Part shown: positions 18,021 through 27,942 of the stretch, in pieces
How the letters are laid out: every line of letters starts with the position of its first letter
How positions within the stretch are numbered: the first letter of the stretch is position 1
Assembly (NCBI GenBank): GCA_965248635.1
Contig: OZ252114.1
Span: 1,550,001-1,614,000 of the forward strand
DNA: 64,000 nucleotides
Source: CBDAPI01 sp965248635
GTDB lineage: Bacteria > Acidobacteriota > UBA6911 > RPQK01 > CBDAPI01
Direction: 5' to 3'
Notes under the pieces: model-generated
Seen by the model: the letters and a program-made list of their open reading frames with translations, nothing else
What the model was told of the DNA's origin: nothing
The model's database searches: none
Made by a program: the position numbers and the translations under genes

Positions 18021-18678
18021 GACTCAGGTCCACAACCAACTCATTCCCTCAACATCAGTCCGACACAGGCAAGGTCTGTCCGGCGGCCTAATTCAGCCGT
18101 CAAGCAACAGCCAGTCCGCTGGTTTTCGTCGTAGTTCGTAGTGCTCGCCGAGGAAGATCATTCAAATTTGCAACCTGAGCCTGCTCCCACTGGCTTCCTC
18201 ATCGGTTGGATGGAGTTTTTCGGTTGGACAACGTGGCCGATGGCGACTGCCTCCTCCTGGAGCTTACCAGGATCCTCACTGACGGAACACCAATTGCAGG
18301 TGAGGACGTTGTGATCATCAGGAAGAAGGGTCGGCGCTAGGGAGGATGTTTACGGATGCCTTGGAGGACAAGTCGACATATCTTGGTTTCGGGAGCCCCA
18401 GACTTGGCCATGGTCCTTTACCACAACTGCGTGGCGCTTGGGAAGTATGATCCGTCACGCTGAGTGTCATACACTATTCAAAAGCAGAGGTGCGGTGACC
18501 CGCTCGCCGCTGCCGGGGTTTGTGAAAGTCGCTGATTCGAAGCCCTTTAGAATGGACTTACCTCTGGACACGGGCTGCCTTGCGCCTTTGGCGCGGATGA
18601 TGCTGAGGAACTATCCAACCGGCACATGGTCCAGAAAAGCGCACATCCTGCTGATCGTTGACAGTCAGGAGGAGGACG
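18021..18678. other. Gene-poor stretch with a degenerate fragment
   Basis: It holds the decayed right arm of the older IS up to about 18110. At about 18210-18341 there is a short reading frame (RLDNVADGDCLLLEL, DGTPIAGEDVVIIRKKG) resembling the end of a secreted-repeat protein, with no start. I see nothing else coding. Confidence 0.35.
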
Positions 18679-19053
18679 ATGAACACGTAATTTTTGCTGG
18701 CCGCTGGCATTAGCGCAGTCGGCGGTGTACTTCACTCGATTCTCGGAGAGCGCCTTCTGCTCTCGAAACTCGCGAGCGGGAAACTCCCAGAGACCATCGG
18801 ATCGCCAGTGTTCGCCCTTCGGGTGTTACGCCTGTTTTGGCATCTCGTGAGCGTGGCCTGGTGGGGCTTCGCAGCGCTGCTGGTTCTGCTGGCGTCGATG
18901 CCCGCTAGTGCTGATAATCAGCGACTGCTCTGGGCCATCGCGCTTACCTTCCTTGCCTCCGCCGTGGTGGCGCTCGTCGTATCAAGAGGCAAGCACTTCT
19001 CGTGGGGTCTGCTCCTGATTATTGCCGTCGTGATCTGGCTTGGCATTGGCTGA
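18679..19053 (+). CDS. Small hydrophobic membrane protein, stop at codon 4
   Basis: About 120 residues with four probable membrane segments (LLAAGISAVGGVLHSIL, FWHLVSVAWWGFAALLVLLAS, LLWAIALTFLASAVVALVV, FSWGLLLIIAVVIWLGIG). The well-placed AGGAGGAGG site points to the ATG at 18679, but codon 4 is TAA (18688-18690); a TTG at 18694 in the same frame is the only rescue. A single A/T change (TTA) would restore the gene, so this is a recent lesion or a base error. I do not recognise a function. Small membrane proteins of this kind are common as orphan cargo. Confidence 0.6.
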
Positions 19054-19413
19054 TCTCTTGCATGTTACGAGGCATCACAGCTGACCCCATTTCTTGAACT
19101 CTCTGCTTCGCAGCTCTACGCTGAAGACCCCCACTTCGAGCTTGCAGCATCCGAATTCCATACGACGGAACAGAAACATCGGATCTAATACCAGTTGTCC
19201 AGAGCAAGCCAAGAAACGTCGCGTGGATGAACCAGCGAGTGGCGTACAATGCCGATTTATATCAATGGTGTGAGGTGGTGGGCTTAAATCAAAGGCCCCT
19301 GCTCTGGAGGCAGGAGATTGATGAAGAACACCGCACAACGGAGGCCTACCTTTCTGGTGTCTAAACCACTATCCCTACAGACTGTACACCCTACTCTGAT
19401 AACATAGCTCCAC
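19054..19413. other. No gene seen
   Basis: I find no credible coding region, RNA gene or repeat in this stretch between the membrane-protein gene and the prophage remnant. Confidence 0.4.
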
Positions 19414-19881
19414 ACAGGTAAGCACCGGCAGCAGGGCGACCTGGTCATCGATCTCGACTTGATCATCCAGAGAGTCGCCGGCCGGGAACCAGCCGCACGG
19501 GAGCGCCGCTTCTGGTTGCCTCGAGCGATGCGGGAGCGGAACCGACTTCTCCGCTCGCTCGCTGATCCGAATGGGTATCGAGCCTGCTGGTTCATCATCT
19601 GTGGAGCCAAGAAGTCTGAGCGGGAATGGTGGGCGCGTCAGCTCCATGCCGAGATGGTGGTGCTCGACACTCCAGCAGATATCTGCATGGAGAGGATCCG
19701 CAGCTACCCGAAGCGCCAGGAGAAAGCCCAATGCGCAGCCGTTCGTAAGTGGTGGTGGCATTGCGAGGAGCCCGCTCCCATTTCTTTCAAGGGGCCTAGG
19801 GGGCAAACAGGGGGGGTAAGTCGTGTGCATAAACGGTCGGTCAGACATTTTGAGATTTCTGGAGATTTGACCGGAAAATGA
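19414..19881 (+). pseudogene. Phage-type P-loop/kinase-like protein, N-terminus lost
   Basis: The frame begins without a start codon (GKHRQQGDLVIDLDLIIQ) and continues through RACWFIICGAKKSEREWW, VVLDTPADICMERI and AAVRKWWWHCEEP. This is the order seen in small AAA/zeta-kinase-like proteins encoded next to terminase genes in actinobacterial and other prophages. The Walker A part that should precede DLVIDLD is missing, so the gene is truncated. It ends in a 4-bp overlap with the following terminase small subunit gene, a normal phage arrangement. The function of the family is not established. Confidence 0.6.
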
Positions 19882-20297
19882 CCTGTGAAGTCTGCCAAAC
19901 AGAGGTTGAGCCATCACGCCACGGCAGGCCACGGCGCTACTGCTCTGAGAAGTGCCGCAGCCGGGCCAGGCGGATGAGACCCGGCCGACTGCTTGACTTC
20001 CATCAGGCAATCGGTGAAATCGGCAAAAAGCCGGCGTTTGTGAAGGGCCAGGCAGCTCGTCTCTGGAAGCAGTACGCCGGACAATTGAACCTGACGCTGC
20101 TCGATGAGGAGATGTTTGGGGCGTTTTGCTGCCTGATGGCGGAGTTTCAGGAATCGCCGCAGGACTTCCCCACGGCCCGACTGACCCAGCTGCGCGGGTT
20201 GGCCAAATCCTTCGGCCTGACGCCCGACGGCCGGCGTGGGATCAGAGCAGAGCCACCGAGCAAACCGGATCCCCTCGAGGAGGAGTATTTCACCTGA
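19878..20297 (+). CDS. Phage terminase small subunit (P27-like) with N-terminal zinc finger
   Basis: 139 residues. Residues 3-34 form a small zinc finger (CEVCQ, RRYCSEKCRSRARR). The rest has the helical P27-type small terminase pattern: AARLWKQYAGQL, FGAFCCLMAEFQ, LTQLRGLAKSFGLTPDGRRGI and an acidic end EEEYF. Small terminase binds phage DNA to start packaging. The ATG overlaps the preceding kinase-like gene. No large terminase, portal or capsid genes follow, so this is prophage debris. Its identity rests on the LAKSFGLTP-type segment and on context. Confidence 0.65.
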   Translation: MTCEVCQTEVEPSRHGRPRRYCSEKCRSRARRMRPGRLLDFHQAIGEIGKKPAFVKGQAARLWKQYAGQLNLTLLDEEMFGAFCCLMAEFQESPQDFPTARLTQLRGLAKSFGLTPDGRRGIRAEPPSKPDPLEEEYFT

Positions 20298-20939
20298 TCG
20301 CGTAACGGCGCCACATTCTTTACCCAACAATTCATCGACGCCTCAGCGCCGGCGGACGACGAGACCAACCTAGACAAGATAGACGGCGTCGAGCCGCTAG
20401 GTGAGGCAGACATCGAGGCTCTCCTCGGCCAAACGGTCTGCGCGGTCGTTTACGACAGCGATATAAGTACCGATGTAGACCAACTCTTTGGGAACTTGCA
20501 AGGGGCCACTATGGGTATCACGGCCTTTGAAGTGACGGCAGTAGATCCCAACCCCGCTGGGGGATCATATTTACCGCTGATCACGGTGAGCATACTGCAA
20601 GCGGACGGGGTATGCGCTCCGGTGCAAACATGCTCCTGTTGGACCCAAGAGGAGTTAGAAGGTTTAAGGTCGCCTGCGCCCGGTGATTTTGTAGAGTGTG
20701 CGGACAACCAATTCGTAGGAGGATTCGCGATAACTGGCCCGGACAACTTCACACTGGCCGTAGCGGCGGTGGACATACCGGAAGGGCTATGTATTTTGCA
20801 GGACGTATGCAACGCGCCGGGGGAACCATGTTTACAAGTGACTCGCGTTCTCTCAATAACCAACGCGGAAGGGCTCGGATGCATGGAACAAGCGGTACAA
20901 GCTTCGATCGATCGGGGTATAGTCTGTCCCGGTCAGTAA
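20298..20939 (+). pseudogene. Cysteine-rich hypothetical reading frame without a start
   Basis: An open frame follows the TGA at 20295 with no ATG until well inside (TTG 20496, ATG 20511). It reads TFFTQQFIDASAPADDETN, EADIEALLGQTVCAVVYDSD, and has paired cysteines (VCAPVQTCSCW, CADNQ, CILQDVC, PCLQV, GCMEQ, VCPG). The acidic, Cys-rich composition suggests an exported protein stabilised by disulfides. I do not recognise a family. The missing 5' end suggests that a junction beheaded the gene at the end of the terminase gene. Confidence 0.4.
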
Positions 20940-21105
20940 TACCTTATTAGCAACTCAGGCGGGTGAGACCGCGACTTCGGCTGATTCCTCCCGTGAGCTG
21001 TAGCCCGGCTCCCGCCCATCCGCACCACCGCCGAACGTACGCCCCAAGCCGGGCGGGAACCAAATCCTGGCCCGGCTCTTGCTCATAAAGCCGGAGAACT
21101 CGGTC

Positions 21106-21355
21106 AGATCGTATCAACCAACCCCGCAGCCTCCGTCCGGGGCCCCAAGTACGTGGTCAAGCGCGGCAAGACGCCAGTGTTGAGGCCCGAGCAGGCCAGA
21201 AAGCTTCTCGACTCTCTCCCAACTGACCATATCGGTGGGCTCAGAGATCGAGCCATTCTCGGCATCATGTGCTACACCTTCGCCCGTGTGGGAGCTGTAA
21301 CGGGCATGCGCGTGCAGGACTACTACCAGAGTGGTAAGCGCTGGTGGTTCCGGCT
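21106..21355 (+). pseudogene. Tyrosine recombinase fragment
   Basis: A piece of a phage-type integrase from the end of the core-binding domain into the catalytic domain: NPAASVRGPKYVVKRGKTPVL, PEQARKLLDSL, GLRDRAILGIMCYTFARVGAVTGMRVQDYY, KRWWFRL. The RVGAVTGM segment carries the first catalytic Arg region. The frame then loses homology, and the N-terminal and R-H-R-Y parts are absent. It is on the opposite strand to the integrase C-terminus at 21559-21853, so it belongs to a different element. Confidence 0.7.
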
Positions 21356-21461
21356 GCTCTCCCGGGGAAGCATTTCCCGTTTGTTACCCAGAGCGTTACC
21401 CAGGAGCGGAAATCGGGGCTTTTCTTGGCTGATCGAAAACCTGTAAGTCCTTTTAAATGAA

Positions 21462-21537
21462 TGGTGGAGGTAACCGGATTCGAACCGGTGACCCCCTGCT
21501 TGCAAAGCAGGTGCTCTGCCAACTGAGCTATACCCCC
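21462..21537 (-). tRNA. tRNA-Ala (TGC)
   Basis: A 76-nt cloverleaf with encoded CCA. The acceptor GGGGGTA pairs with TACCTCC, including the G3-U70 pair that identifies alanine tRNA. The D-arm AGCTCAGTTGGCAGAGC, the anticodon arm CCTGCTTTGCAAGCAGG (anticodon TGC) and the T-arm GGTTCGAATCC are all canonical. An integrase remnant lies next to it, so it is a likely phage or island attachment site. Confidence 0.97.
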
Positions 21538-21558
21538 ACGTGCTTATTTTTCAACGAC

Positions 21559-21853
21559 TTACAGAGATTGAGCTTTGTCGGCGTTTTCGCTGGTGGGGAA
21601 AACTGTGCCCATTCTTCCCCGGCTGAGGCCCTGAATGGCGGCTCTCTTGTGCTCATCACTCAGGTGGGCATAGCGCTCAACCATCTTGATGCTGCGCCAG
21701 ACTCCCAGCTCCTGAATCGTCCTCACGTCGGTGCCCCCCATGCCAAGTCGTGATGCAAAGGTGTGCCGCAGGACATACGGGGTGACGCCCGTGAGTTTAG
21801 CACGCCGGCAGGCACCATCGAAACTGCTCTGGTTGCTCCGCAGACGGCTGCTA
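21559..21853 (-). pseudogene. Tyrosine integrase C-terminal catalytic part, cut by IS1380
   Basis: The minus-strand frame reads SSFDGACRRAKLTGVTPYVLRHTFASRLGMGGTD-like blocks, then VRTIQELGVWRSIKMVERYAHLS. This gives the catalytic H-x-x-R equivalent (LRHTFASRL), the His/Trp position (LGVW) and the nucleophile Tyr (ERYAHLS). It ends 22 bp from the tRNA-Ala gene, the classic position for a tRNA-targeted integrase. At 21853 it is interrupted by IS1380 copy 1. Beyond that element (23507 onward) I cannot recognise the N-terminal half, so more than a simple insertion may have happened. Confidence 0.8.
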
Positions 21854-23506
21854 GCCCGGATTATGCAGGAGATCTAAATTCAAGTGAGATTTGGGCCCAG
21901 AAAAAAGGCCGTAGCTCTCTGATATAAAAGGGTTTAGAGAAACAAAGACCCTAAACAGGAGCTACGGCAATGTCAAAAACAGTCTGCCAGAATACCCTGC
22001 CATTTCATAGCCACAGAAACATCACGGCTCGTTTTGATGGGGGGAGCCTCACTTCCGACGCAGGATGGTTGTTGTTTGGATCGCTGGATCGTCAACATCG
22101 ATTGTGCGAGGGCTTCAGTTCCTGTATTTCGGAAAGTCGAGACCAACGCTACATTCGTCATGACCTGTTGAAGTTGATCCGACAACGAGTCTTGCAGATC
22201 GTGGCCGGCTACGAAGACTGTAACGACGCCGATACGCTGCGCTCGGATCCGATGCTCAAGACAGTCTGTGATCAGTTGCCCGAGAGCGATCCCGACTTGG
22301 CCACCCAGCCGACTTTCTCCCGTTTGGAGAACTCCGTCACCAAGAAGGATCTGATGCGTCTGAGCCGGTGGCTGCTAGGCCGTTATGTGCGCTCCCTGAA
22401 GAAGAGACGCCCCAGCAAGATCATCCTGGATCTGGACAGTACCGATGACCACACTCACGGCCAACAGGAGTTCTCCTTCTACCACGGGTATTACCGAAAC
22501 CACATTCTGCATCCTTTGCTGATCTTCGATGCCGCCACGGGAGACCTGGTGTGTGCCATGTTGAGACCTGGCAACAAGGGGGCTGCCTCTCACATCGTGC
22601 CCGTTTTGAAGCGCGTCGTGGAGGCCATCCGACAAGGAGTGGGGACGGATGTCGAGATTGAGATTCGGGCCGACAGCGGCTTTGCCACGCCTCGGCTCTA
22701 CGAGTTCTGTGAAGGTGAAGAGAATAAACTCCAATATGTCATTGGGTTAAGTCGAAACCCTCGCCTGCAGCGAGTGGTCGAGCCGCTGCTGGATTCGACT
22801 CGGCTGAGGTTCGTTGAGCTGGAGGAAAAACAGCGTCAGTTTGACGAGTTTCTTTATCGAGCCCACAGCTGGGATCGATCCCGTCGCGTCATTGTCAAAG
22901 TGGAGGTCGATCAGCGTGGGATCAACCGTCGCTTTGTAGTCACCAACCGGGACGATCTCTGCTCCCAATCACTTTATGACCACTACACAAACCGAGGGCA
23001 GACCGAGAACTTCATCAAGGCCTTCAAGAATCATCTGAGCATGGACCGACTCAGCTGTCATCGATTCCTGGCCAATCAGTTTCGACTCCTCCTGCATGCA
23101 CTGGCTTACCAGATGTTCGTGCGCCTGCGCGACTATCTGCACGGAACCCCCTGGCACAAGCTCGAAATCGAAACCTTACGTCGTCGGGTCCTCAAGATTG
23201 GGGCCCGGATCCGACAAACCACTCGACGCATCTGGGTCCATCTTTCCTCAGCCTTCCCCGAACAACCCCTCTTCCACCTCGTCTTGAGTCGCCTCAACTC
23301 CAGCTAGCCTCTCCCAGCTCCCCAAAAAACCGCTTCCTACACATATCGAGGCCCAGATCTGTCTGAAATTCACTCCCCCAAGCATTTCAACCCCCTCGCC
23401 AACCGATATTCTTCGCAAATCCACCGGTCACACGTGCCCGCTTCCGATTTGGGCCACTTCTCAAGTCTTTTTCAATACCCGATTACGGTTCTTGCATAAT
23501 CCGGGC
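21854..23506 (+). mobile_element. IS1380-family element, copy 1
   Basis: 1653 bp with termini GCCCGGATTATGCA and its complement, flanked by CTA and TAG. The leader holds a partial palindrome (GGGTTTAG ... CCTAAAC) before the transposase. Copies 2 (47211-48863) and 3 (49541-51193) have the same length. Copy 1 and copy 3 encode identical transposases. Confidence 0.93.
21970..23307 (+). CDS. IS1380 family transposase (copy 1)
   Basis: 445 residues, full length for the family. Recognisable blocks are FDGGSLTSDAGWLLFGSLD, the first catalytic Asp in ILDLDSTDDHTHGQQE, the second in IEIRADSGFATPRLYEFCE, and the Glu in YTNRGQTENFIKAFKNHLSMDRLSCHRFLANQFRLLLHALAYQ. It has no lesions and should be active in trans on all three copies. 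It inserted into the integrase remnant beside tRNA-Ala. Confidence 0.95.
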   Translation: MSKTVCQNTLPFHSHRNITARFDGGSLTSDAGWLLFGSLDRQHRLCEGFSSCISESRDQRYIRHDLLKLIRQRVLQIVAGYEDCNDADTLRSDPMLKTVCDQLPESDPDLATQPTFSRLENSVTKKDLMRLSRWLLGRYVRSLKKRRPSKIILDLDSTDDHTHGQQEFSFYHGYYRNHILHPLLIFDAATGDLVCAMLRPGNKGAASHIVPVLKRVVEAIRQGVGTDVEIEIRADSGFATPRLYEFCEGEENKLQYVIGLSRNPRLQRVVEPLLDSTRLRFVELEEKQRQFDEFLYRAHSWDRSRRVIVKVEVDQRGINRRFVVTNRDDLCSQSLYDHYTNRGQTENFIKAFKNHLSMDRLSCHRFLANQFRLLLHALAYQMFVRLRDYLHGTPWHKLEIETLRRRVLKIGARIRQTTRRIWVHLSSAFPEQPLFHLVLSRLNSS

Positions 23507-23853
23507 TAGAACACCGTTCATCTCGTGAGGCGCCAACTGGTATTGTCGCGTCAGAATGAAGGGACAACTGAGTCGGAGAGCCTATCTTGGACTGAGATCG
23601 GCCCTTGCGCTTCTCTACATTCACGTTAGACGCTCGGACATCTTTTGAACTGACCTTTGGTCCCCCCGCCTTCGCGGTCTGTCCTCGGCACCGCTTCAGC
23701 CCTTCCCTGACGCGGCCGAGCGACATGGATCGCCGAGGCAAGTCGAGGATCACTTTAACTCGGGATCTCTCGTTCTCGTCCAAAGATAGGTACAGCATTC
23801 GAGCACTGGGGGGCGGTTGACATGGTTCCCTCCCGAAACGACGTCGAATCGGA
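23507..23853. other. Unassigned stretch between IS1380 copy 1 and the cyclase-ATPase gene
   Basis: A minus-strand frame (about 23507-23798) runs into the IS1380 end and would be in phase with the integrase remnant on the other side. Its residues do not look like an integrase, so I make no functional call. There are no other features. Confidence 0.3.
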
Positions 23854-26800
23854 TCACTCGTCTGAGAGAGTCTGTTTGTAGATCCGCTGAGTCAACGACG
23901 CGTTTGCCAGACTGGTACGGAAGATCGGATGCTGCAGGGAGGCCAGGGTGCTGTCAATCACGCCGCGAGCTGCCTGGTACTCCTGCCGGGCCTCCACAGA
24001 TTTACAATCAGCGGCATAGAACTCCGCCAAGGCGAAGTGCGTCTTCCACAATTGAGGTGGGTTGTCGATCGTCTCTGCGAATCGAAGGGCCTTGCGCAAG
24101 CACGCCTCGGCCTCTTCCCACCGGCGGTGCCCTAGTGCGATTTCCCCCTTCAGACGCCATCCTCGAGCCAGGTTCTTTTGGGACCCGGAACTGGTGGCCA
24201 GATCCAGGCTCTGTTCCACAAAAGATTCTGCCTTATCCAGATTCCCGCGCCTCAGCCAGAGTTCACCCAGGCCCGCATAAAGGCGGATTGAGTACCTGTA
24301 GCGCATCCAGGAACTGGTGTCCGGTGCCTTCGCGTAGCGGTGAATCTTGTCGAAGGATTCGAGGGCCAGCTTCAGGTCACCCAGTGCCAGGAAGTTCTCC
24401 CCCAGGTTCAACTCCGCATTGGGAAGGGTTCCTGGATCGTTGCGCCTCACTCCTATCTCGGCGCTCTGGCGGTTGAGTTCGATGGCGCGCTCGATATGGC
24501 CGAGTTCGCCGTGAAGCCATCCGAGGCAGTTGAGGAGTCGGTGATGAATCGCTTCGTCCCCAACTTTCTCGGCCAGTGTCAAGCCCTCCTGAAACAGTCC
24601 CAGGGCCTCGTCATAGCTGCCCCGGCCTGTGAGGGTGATTCCATAGAGGAAAAAGTTGAACAGCAGGGGAACCAGGAGGTTGTGTTCCCTGGCTAACGCA
24701 AGCCCTTCTGCTTGGAAGTGCGATGCTGCGGCATACTCCCCTTCCCAGTTCTTGAGGAGGCCGGCAGTGGCCAGGGCCAGTGAGAGGTGCACCGGGTCTC
24801 CCGCCTTCTGGCTCATCACCAGGGCCTTTTCGATCTCAGCCCCGGCCGATTCATGCTCACCTCTGACTGCACGGACAAAGCCAATCGTAAAGTGGGAGCG
24901 GGCCAGAACCGACCTGGCCTCCAGCGGCTCGGCTACCGCAATAGCCCTGCGGGCGGAAACAATGGCATGATCCAGATCGCGAATCCAGGTCGACGCCCAG
25001 GCAATCAGCGCCTGAGCGGTGGCTTCTCGAGTGCCATCTCCGGCCTCACGGGCTAAAGCCAGAAGTCTTTCCGACTCGGCCCGGGAAGCTTCAAAATCAC
25101 TCATCACAAAGGCGAGAGCGGATCGAGCCTGGTGGATGTCCATCACCGTCACGGCGTCGACCGCGTCACCCAGCCGATCGGAGACTGCCAGAGCGTGCCC
25201 GTAGAGGACCATCGCCTCACGGGTGGCAAAGGCCTGAGCAGCTTTCTCCGCCGATTTGCACAGGTACTCGAGTGCTTTCACCCACGCCTCTCCCCGCTCG
25301 AAGTGGTGAGCAAGAACTTCACAGTGATCAGTCAGCCGACCTGCAAAGAGCGCCTCCATCGCCGCTCCGATCCTGTAGTGCAGTTGCTGCCGATGCTGTT
25401 TCAGCAAAGAGTTGTACGCCACCTCCTGGGTAAGGGCGTGACGAAAGACATAAGTCACTTCGGGAAAGAAGCGCTTTTCGAGAATCAGTTCGGTGGCCTT
25501 GAGCTCCCGCAGATAACGCTCCGTTCCTTCGCCAAAGTCAGCCAACTGATCCAGCAGGCGATGGGTGAACTCCCGGCCGATCACCGAGGCCAGCTGGAGA
25601 GTTTCCTTGGGCCCCTTCTCCAGGTGATCGATGCGAGACATGAGCACTTCCTGAAACCCGTCGGGAACGCCGATCTGATCAAGCGTCTGGTCAGGACGTG
25701 CTTGTCTCCACGGGGCGCAATCGCTCCTGTCTCTCGAAGCGACCGGACAACCTCCTCCACAAAGAATGGGTTTCCCTCGGCCTTTTGAACGATGAGGGCC
25801 CCCAATTCCCCGGGGAGATCTTTCGCAGCCATCATCGCTTCCGCCATCTGCAGTGTGTCTTCGCTGGAGAGAGTGTCCAGAGTCATTCGCGCATGATAGG
25901 TCCGGTCCCCAAAAGGATGGACATAGTCAGGTCGGTAGGTGAAGAGACACAGCACCCGGCTGGAGGGAATGCTATCGGCCATCAAGACCAGGAACTCTTC
26001 CGTGGCCCGGTCCATCCAATGCAGGTCCTCAAAAAGGACAATCTGAGGCTTCATCTCGGCAGCCCGGAGGAGAAGCCTTCGAAGGGCATCGAACACCTCT
26101 GCCCTCCTCAGTTTGGGATCCATTTCCTGACCGCCGGATCGCCGGGATTGACACCCAAAAGGTAGCGTAGAAAGGGGAGAATTGGTTCTAGCTGAGGATC
26201 GAGTTCGAGAACACCGTTCGCGGTCTTCTCCAGAATCTTGTCCTCCGAGTCGTCCTCTTCTATCTGGAAATTACGCTTGAGTAGGTCGATCAGCGGATGG
26301 AAAGCCATGGACTGTCCGAAGGACATCGAGTGTCCCTCGATCCAGGTGGCCCGTTTTCCTGTGCTGCGACGAAACTCCCTCACAAGCCGAGACTTCCCGA
26401 TGCCCGCGTCACCGACCAGAAAGACAATTTGACCGTGACCTTCCCGAGCCCTCTCAAAAGACTCGGTGAGGAGCTGCAGCTCTCGCTTGCGTCCCACAAA
26501 AGGAGTGAGCCCGCGCCTGGTTTCCGCCTCCAGGCGTGTCCCCATCCGCCGCGCCGACAGAACCTCCCAGGCTTGAATCGGCTCATGTTCCCCCTCTATC
26601 CGGGCTGCATCCAGGAATCGAATGGTGCAATGTGCCTCGACCAGTCCACAGGTACTTTCGGAGATGAGAATTTGCCCCGCCCCGGCACGCGACTGAAGGG
26701 AATCTGCGACCTCAGTCGTGTTTTCAATCGGTGTGTAGTTCATCCCCAGATGGTCCCCAATGGGGCCTACGATGACCTCTCCCGTGTTCAGTCCCATGCG

Positions 26801-26903
26801 GGGAGACGCCTTCCACTCTCAAGAAGTCAACTCCGTTGCTCTCAGCCGCTCGCGGAGATTGACAGCCGCCAGCACTGCCCTCCGGGCGTGATGCTCATGG
26901 GCA
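23854..26903 (-). pseudogene. Adenylate/guanylate cyclase-AAA ATPase-TPR regulator, 5'-truncated and frameshifted
   Basis: Read from 26903 downward, the remains of a class III nucleotide cyclase come first (HHARRAVLAAVNLRERL, MGLNTGEVIVGPIGDHLGMNYTPI). A STAND/AAA ATPase follows (FVGRKRELQLL, Walker A LVGDAGIGKSRLVREF, Walker B QIVLFEDLHWMD), and then a long C-terminal TPR array (about 600 residues at 23854-25647). Such proteins usually exceed 1100 residues and act as signal-responsive cyclases or ATPases. The gene is cut at 26903, exactly at the end of IS21 copy 1, so its start and most of the cyclase domain are gone. At least three frameshifts break the rest (near 26800-26820, 26120 and 25660-25690). 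Non-functional as it stands. Confidence 0.85.
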
Positions 26904-27150
26904 GTTGTAGATTGTTGTAACTGATCCTGGGAAACGATCTCCTCGAGTTCCTGAAGACTGAGAGAGGGGCCGCAGTGAGGGCGAGCCCGAACGGAGTGCC
27001 CCTCTCGGCGGCCGACTCAACCCGGTCCCCTGAGTGGTCTACTCGCCCCGTTAACCCCCTTGAAGTCTCTGCTGTTGGAGATATCCAACCCAGCGGTCGA
27101 GGCGACATAGCTGTGTGGCCGTCAGGAGACACTTCCGGGGACCCAGAAGG

Positions 27151-27942
27151 CTATTTTGACCTCGACTTGGCTCTTTGCCGGCGCCTCTTCTTTTGCCGTT
27201 TGAGACTCTCGGCCAGACGGATGCTCTCCCAGTCGAACTCGTAGATCTGGCAGCGATGGGTGAGCCGGTCCAGCAGGGCCGCCGTCAGGGAAGCATCGCC
27301 AAAGACCCGGGTCCATTCGGCAAAGGCCAGGTTGGAGGTCACCAGCAGTGAAGCCTTCTCGTAACGATTGGAAAAGACTTGATATAGCAGTTGGGCTCCT
27401 TCTTCCGAAAACGGGATGTAGCCGAGCTCATCGAGGACGATCAGGTGAAAGCGATCGAGCTTTCGAAACACTCGCTCCAGCTGTCTTTCCTCCCGGGCCT
27501 CCACCAGCGTATTGACCAGGCCCGAAGCACTGTAAAACCCAACCCGGTGACCGCGCCGGCAGGCCTCCACTCCCAGCATCGTGGCCGCATGCGTCTTGCC
27601 CGTACCGTGTTTGCCGATCAAAGCCACGTTCTCTCGCTCATTGATCCAAGTGCATTCGGTCAGCTCCCGTACCTCGACCCCGTCCAGTGTGGGCCACAGT
27701 GCGAGATCCGTCTTCTCCAGCGTTTTCATCACCGGAAAGCGCGCTTCCTTGAGCCGGCGCTCCAGCTGATTGGCACGACGCTGCTCGAGTTGCCGGCTCA
27801 CCAGATCCAGCAAGAACGCCTCGTAGCTGGCCCTCGTTTCCCGGGCCTGGCGCGCACACTCGGCGTAATCTCGCCGCATCGTAGGCAGCCGCAGCTCCTT
27901 GAGGTGATCCTTCAGCAATACCGCTTCACTGGCGCGGCTCAT
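27151..27942 (-). CDS. istB: IS21 helper ATPase IstB (copy 1)
   Basis: 263-residue AAA+ ATPase related to DnaC that assembles with IstA on target DNA. Walker A is IGKHGTGKTHAA, Walker B is LIVLDELGYIPF, and sensor 1 is LLVTSNLAFAEW. The N-terminal helical part is LKELRLPTMRRDYAE. Its ATG overlaps the istA TGA as ATGA. The sequence is identical to the copy at 46376-47167. Confidence 0.96.
   Translation of the reverse strand: MSRASEAVLLKDHLKELRLPTMRRDYAECARQARETRASYEAFLLDLVSRQLEQRRANQLERRLKEARFPVMKTLEKTDLALWPTLDGVEVRELTECTWINERENVALIGKHGTGKTHAATMLGVEACRRGHRVGFYSASGLVNTLVEAREERQLERVFRKLDRFHLIVLDELGYIPFSEEGAQLLYQVFSNRYEKASLLVTSNLAFAEWTRVFGDASLTAALLDRLTHRCQIYEFDWESIRLAESLKRQKKRRRQRAKSRSK

Noticed and set aside
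20295..20297. TGA between the terminase small subunit and the Cys-rich frame as a second selenocysteine codon
   Set aside because: The Cys-rich frame is in a different frame register from the terminase gene end or unrelated in composition, there is no redox motif at the TGA, and I see no SECIS-like hairpin after it.
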